A DNA stretch of 64,000 nt. It comes from Gordonibacter massiliensis (ex Traore et al. 2017) (GTDB taxonomy: Bacteria; Actinomycetota; Coriobacteriia; Coriobacteriales; Eggerthellaceae). The translations under genes and the position numbers were made by a program. Below are positions 60,758 through 64,000 of this stretch, one piece after another; positions within the stretch are counted from its first letter, which is position 1; every line of letters begins with the position of its first letter. The DNA lies in contig LT827128.1 of NCBI GenBank assembly GCA_900170005.1, positions 682,001 through 746,000 of the forward strand, given 5' to 3'. Under the pieces are notes generated by a model. The model worked only from the letters and a program-made list of their open reading frames with translations. It was not told the origin of the DNA and ran no database searches.

Positions 60758-62065
60758 GTGAATGCGAGCAAAGGCGCGGCGCGGGGCACCGCGAAGGACA
60801 AGGGTCGTCTGGCGGTGCTGCTAGCCGCCTCGATGATGAACCTTATGGGAGGCGCCGCCGTAGCCCCGGCCCTTCCTCAGATGAGCGCGGCGTTTCCGGA
60901 TGCGTCGGCCACGGAGGTGACGCTTGTCATCACCTTGCCCGCGCTGGCTATCGCCATCGTGGGGCTGGCCGTGGGCGCGCTCGCCGACCGGGTCGGCAAG
61001 GTGCGCACGCTGGCGCTGTCGTCGCTCGTGTTCACGGCGGCGGGGCTCTCGGGCGCGGTGCTCGGTTCGATCGAGGCCATCCTCGCCGGTCGCTTCTTGC
61101 TCGGCATCGGCATAGCGGGCATAACGGTGTCCACGACGGCGCTCATCTCCGAATGCTACGACGGCGCCGCGCGCTCGCGCGTGCTGGCGCTGCAGTCCGC
61201 CTCTATGGGCGCTGGCATCCTGCTGCTCGAGTTCGGCGGAGGGGTACTGGCCGAATTCGGCTGGCGCATGCCGTTCCTCGTTTACCTCGTGGGGGTCGTC
61301 ATCTTCGTGGGCGTGCTGTTGTTTCTGCGCGAGGATGGCGGCGGGAAGGAGCGAGGAGAGACGGCGGGCGATCGCGCGGAGGCGCCGGGAGGGGCCGAGG
61401 GCGCGTCCGGTCGTTCGGCGGGAGGCGCGCCGGCTTTCCGGCGCGGCGACGTTCTGGCCGCCGTGGCGGGCGGTGCGCTCACCATCTTCCTGCTTGAGGT
61501 GCTGTCGTTCGCGTTTCCCGGCAAGCTGCCCTATTTTATCGAGGAGCTGAGGGCGACGTCGTCAACGAGCGGGCTGTTCTTGGGAATTCATGGCAGCTGC
61601 ATGGCCGCGGCATCGCTTCTGCAAGGGCGCCTTGCTCCGCGCACCCGGCGCTCGACGTTGCTGGTAACGGGTTTCGCCCTGCTCGCGGCATGTTTCGCGG
61701 CGTTCTTCGCCCTTCCGAGCCTGCCGGCGGTGCTCGTGGCCGCTTGCGTGGGCGGGGCGGGCATCGGCATCGTCATGCCCACGGTGCTGCAATGGGTCTC
61801 GAGCGTGATGACGCCTGAGACGTCGGGCAAGATCATGGGCTGCTACACCGTCATGCTCAACCTGGGCCAGTTCGCCTGTTCGCTCGTGCTGGCGCCCGTG
61901 ATGCTCGCCGTGGGCTCCACCGGCGCCCTGTTCGGCGTGTTCGCCTGCTTTGCGGCGGCGTGCTGCGTCGCGATCGTGCTGGCCCGGCGTGGCGTGGACG
62001 GGTCTGCTGCGGAAGGGCTCCTGCCGGAAGACGGCCTTCCTAGCGCCGAAAACCTCGGCCAATAA
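60758..62065 (+). CDS. MFS transporter (drug-efflux-like)
   Basis: A 435-residue carrier with about 12 membrane segments and the motif ALADRVGKVRTLALSSLVFT (motif A of proton-coupled exporters). A charged loop (about 190-225, rich in Gly, Glu and Arg) separates the two halves. The GTG at 60758 follows AAGGAGG at 6 nt. It differs from the N-x-F-K-V-type carriers of the oxidoreductase clusters and looks more like multidrug or sugar efflux carriers. No partner gene is evident. Confidence 0.87.
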   Translation: MNASKGAARGTAKDKGRLAVLLAASMMNLMGGAAVAPALPQMSAAFPDASATEVTLVITLPALAIAIVGLAVGALADRVGKVRTLALSSLVFTAAGLSGAVLGSIEAILAGRFLLGIGIAGITVSTTALISECYDGAARSRVLALQSASMGAGILLLEFGGGVLAEFGWRMPFLVYLVGVVIFVGVLLFLREDGGGKERGETAGDRAEAPGGAEGASGRSAGGAPAFRRGDVLAAVAGGALTIFLLEVLSFAFPGKLPYFIEELRATSSTSGLFLGIHGSCMAAASLLQGRLAPRTRRSTLLVTGFALLAACFAAFFALPSLPAVLVAACVGGAGIGIVMPTVLQWVSSVMTPETSGKIMGCYTVMLNLGQFACSLVLAPVMLAVGSTGALFGVFACFAAACCVAIVLARRGVDGSAAEGLLPEDGLPSAENLGQ

Positions 62066-62356
62066 CCCTGGAACCCCGAATCCTCGATATATGAATTCTG
62101 CCCACTACATGGCAGGTTGCAGCAGCTTCTGAGGGAGGGCCGATAGGCGGTATGAAAACGCCTGCTCGCGGTTGCGGAGCCAAGGCCGCCTGAAAAACTC
62201 ATCGTACGTTCCGATTCCGTTCCGCACTGCTTGCAACCAGGGGGCAGGTTCGTAGTGGGGACGGTGCTTTCGGCAAGCCCAGGGTTCGAATGCGGCCGCT
62301 ATGCGGCCGGAACGTATAGAATAGGGACAGTTGCTGGAAGGGGAACAGGGGACACG

Positions 62357-63637
62357 ATGGGTGCTTCAGACGAAGGGGCGTCGCGCGGGGACGTGTCGGC
62401 CGGTCGCGTGCGAGCCACCGCTGCTCGCGGGGCGGGGCGTAAGGCGGCACGCGGGGGCTCGACGTTGATGGGCGTGCTGGCTATTGCGGCGGGCATCGTC
62501 ATCGTCATGAACCTTTTCAAGGTGTCGGCGTCTATGAGTTTGCTGACGGCCGATTTGGGCATCGATCCGAGCGCGGGCAGCTGGCTCATCACCATCTGCA
62601 CCGTGGTGGCGGTGGTGCTCGTGCTGCCGGCGGGAGGGCTGGCCGACCGTTTCGGGCCGAAGCGCATCGGGCTGCTTGGCCTGGTTTGCGCGGCGCTCGG
62701 CAGCGCGGCGGGGGCCCTGTGCGTCGACATCGGGCCGCTTTTGGCCACCCGCGCGCTCGAGGGCGTGGGTTACGGGCTCACGGGGGTTGTTTCGCCGGCC
62801 ATCATCGCCGAGGCGTTCCCGCCCGAGAAGCGCGGGTTTCCCATGGCCGTGTGGTCGTGCTGGATGGACCTGGGAATGCTGGCCGTGCTCAACGTGGCGA
62901 ACCTGTTCATCGACCCGTCTGTGGTTGGCAGCTGGACGAACCTCTGGTGGCTGTGCTCGGCGCTCATCGTTGTCGTGGCGGTGGTCTACGCGCTTGCGGT
63001 CAGAGAGGCGCCTCGGCTACCGGCTGGGGAAGGCGCGCGCCGGCCTTCGTTGGCCCAAGGGCTGCGCACGCCTGCGACATGGGTGGTGGCGCTGGTGTTT
63101 CTGCTGTACAACATTGGCGTGCTCTCGCTGCTCACCTTGGCGCCGCTCTACTGCCAGGCGCAGCTTGGCCTGGGCGTGGCGGAGGCCAATTCCTACACGA
63201 GCCTGCTCACCGTGGGCATGATAACGGGTGCGTTCGCCATGGGCTTCGTGCTCTCGCGGGTGCGGACGCTGCGTGCGCGCATTGTGCTGCTCGCGGCGAG
63301 CATGGTGCTCGCCGCGGCCGTTCTCGGCTGGGCTTACGTGTACACGCTCGACCAGATCGTTGCCTTCATGCTGCTGACCGGGCTCTGCTTGTCCATCATG
63401 CCGGCCGTAGGGTTCACCATCGTGCCCGAGACGGCGGCGTCGCCCGCGTTCGTCGGCGCGGCTATCGGCCTGTTCATGCTCATGGGAAATCTGGCCGGCT
63501 TCGGCACGCCGCTCGTAGGATCGCTGATGGAAGGCTCGGCCCCCGCGCTCTCGGCGGCCCTCGTCGGCGTCAACCTCGTCGGCGCGGCGCTGTCTTTGGT
63601 GCTGCTGAGGCTGATGAAGATATCCCGTACTTTCTAA
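62357..63637 (+). CDS. MFS transporter related to the cluster carriers
   Basis: A 426-residue carrier with a basic 35-residue tail and 12 predicted membrane segments. It shares with the cluster 1 carrier the start pattern VMNLFKVSASMSLLTADLGI and the loop GGLADRFGPKRIGLLGLVCA. The ATG at 62357 follows AGGGGA; an upstream in-frame ATG at 62231 lies before the likely promoter TATAGAAT (about 62323-62330). No oxidoreductase gene is adjacent, so it may be an orphan of the same carrier group. Confidence 0.85.
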   Translation: MGASDEGASRGDVSAGRVRATAARGAGRKAARGGSTLMGVLAIAAGIVIVMNLFKVSASMSLLTADLGIDPSAGSWLITICTVVAVVLVLPAGGLADRFGPKRIGLLGLVCAALGSAAGALCVDIGPLLATRALEGVGYGLTGVVSPAIIAEAFPPEKRGFPMAVWSCWMDLGMLAVLNVANLFIDPSVVGSWTNLWWLCSALIVVVAVVYALAVREAPRLPAGEGARRPSLAQGLRTPATWVVALVFLLYNIGVLSLLTLAPLYCQAQLGLGVAEANSYTSLLTVGMITGAFAMGFVLSRVRTLRARIVLLAASMVLAAAVLGWAYVYTLDQIVAFMLLTGLCLSIMPAVGFTIVPETAASPAFVGAAIGLFMLMGNLAGFGTPLVGSLMEGSAPALSAALVGVNLVGAALSLVLLRLMKISRTF

Positions 63638-63655
63638 GGGTGTCGCAAGACGCAA

Positions 63656-63681
63656 AACGGGGAAACGATAGTTTCCCCGTT
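63656..63681. terminator. Hairpin between the convergent MFS and tRNA-Ile2 genes
   Basis: AACGGGGAAAC (63656-63666) pairs with GTTTCCCCGTT (63671-63681). On the minus strand it is followed by TT, giving a short T-run with the stem end (GTTTTG), so it may serve the tRNA more than the MFS gene. Confidence 0.6.
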
Positions 63682-63692
63682 CGTTGATTCTA

Positions 63693-63767
63693 TGGTGGGC
63701 CCAGCAGGACTCGAACCTGCAACCAAGGGATTATGAGTCCCCTGCTCCGCCATTGAGCTATAGGCCC
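63693..63767 (-). tRNA. tRNA-Ile2 (CAU, lysidine-modified)
   Basis: Acceptor GGGCCTA pairs with TGGGCCC; anticodon loop CTCATAA; T-arm GGTTCGAGTCC; CCA is encoded. A CAU anticodon could also be Met, but the GACTCATAATC anticodon arm and the CTTGGTTGC variable region match tRNA-Ile2 better. Confidence 0.8.
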
Positions 63768-63900
63768 GCGCGAAAAGCGCCCAGCTATTCTATCTCAAAA
63801 CAAGGCGTTGTGCCAAGGTTTCGCGATTCTGATGCGAAAAATGCGCGAGGGGCAGGGCGGGTCGAAAAGGCCACGCCACGTTGCGTCCGCGCCTCGCCGC

Positions 63901-64000
63901 CTAGTACACCATGCCCATGGTCTCGCGCACCTCGTCGAGGGTGGCGTTCGCGATCTCGTTGGCCGCGCGGTTGCCCTCGTGCAGCACGTCCTCGATGTAG
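63901..64000 (-). CDS. trpS: Tryptophanyl-tRNA synthetase, C-terminal end only
   Basis: The last 33 residues are visible and end in EGNRAANEIANATLDEVRET followed by MGMVY, which matches the conserved C-terminus of TrpRS (G-x-x-x-A-x-x-I-A-x-x-T-L-x-E-V-R-x-x-M-G). The gene continues beyond the right edge. Confidence 0.75.
   Translation of the reverse strand, partial: YIEDVLHEGNRAANEIANATLDEVRETMGMVY

Noticed and set aside
63693-63767. Elongator tRNA-Met
   Set aside because: The anticodon is CAU, but the anticodon arm GACTCATAATC and adjacent variable region agree with tRNA-Ile2 that carries lysidine; the call is kept at moderate confidence.

Overview
The window is high-GC DNA that most resembles an anaerobic actinobacterium of the gut family Eggerthellaceae (Eggerthella/Gordonibacter type). 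The reasons are three operons for soluble molybdopterin oxidoreductases, each with a short 4Fe-4S partner, MFS transporters and a multi-membrane-span LuxR regulator; Gram-positive style ribosome sites; leaderless regulators; and a LexA box of GAAC-N4-GTTC type. This assignment is inference from gene content, not a database match.

Layout. 1-6,060: a partial Fe-S protein, gltX, a DUF1461 membrane protein, an ATP-grasp ligase, and metK behind a SAM riboswitch. 6,100-11,600: a LexA-controlled dinD-like gene, priA, and a D-Ala-D-Ala carboxypeptidase broken by a G7 tract. 11,600-20,800: a hybrid sensor kinase, an EAL phosphodiesterase, the housekeeping sigma factor and RlmKL. 21,000-26,900: oxidoreductase cluster 1 (MFS, molybdoenzyme, ferredoxin, a 68-residue protein with a flavinylation-like motif, LuxR). 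26,900-32,200: Crp/Fnr regulator, thioredoxin reductase, thioredoxin, MFS and arylsulfotransferase. 32,550-39,960: oxidoreductase cluster 2 with its LuxR and many structured repeats. 40,100-47,400: a five-gene operon of two L-fucose-isomerase-like paralogues, SufE, SufS and an unknown protein, divergent from a PucR-type regulator. 47,450-57,200: oxidoreductase cluster 3 (LuxR, molybdoenzyme, ferredoxin, 65-residue protein, amidohydrolase-like protein, two MFS, and a 112-residue protein with three flavinylation-like motifs). 57,400-64,000: a siderophore/corrinoid-type ABC importer, tRNA-Asn, two MFS genes, tRNA-Ile2 and the end of trpS.

How it works together. The three clusters look like substrate-specific modules: a membrane-bound LuxR sensor, an importer or exporter, and a cytoplasmic molybdoenzyme-ferredoxin pair. 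This matches the organisation known for catechol dehydroxylases of Eggerthella and Gordonibacter, but the substrates cannot be read from sequence. No clear signal peptide or membrane anchor is present, so the electron donor is open; the small proteins with D-x-x-T-(G/S)-A-T motifs are candidates.

The most unusual items are the fucose-isomerase-like/SufS/SufE operon with an apparently non-catalytic paralogue carrying a CxxCxxxCxxxC motif; the flavinylation-motif miniproteins; a repeat family whose core is conserved while its complementary arms differ at every locus; and palindromic elements read in frame inside priA and an Fe-S protein gene.
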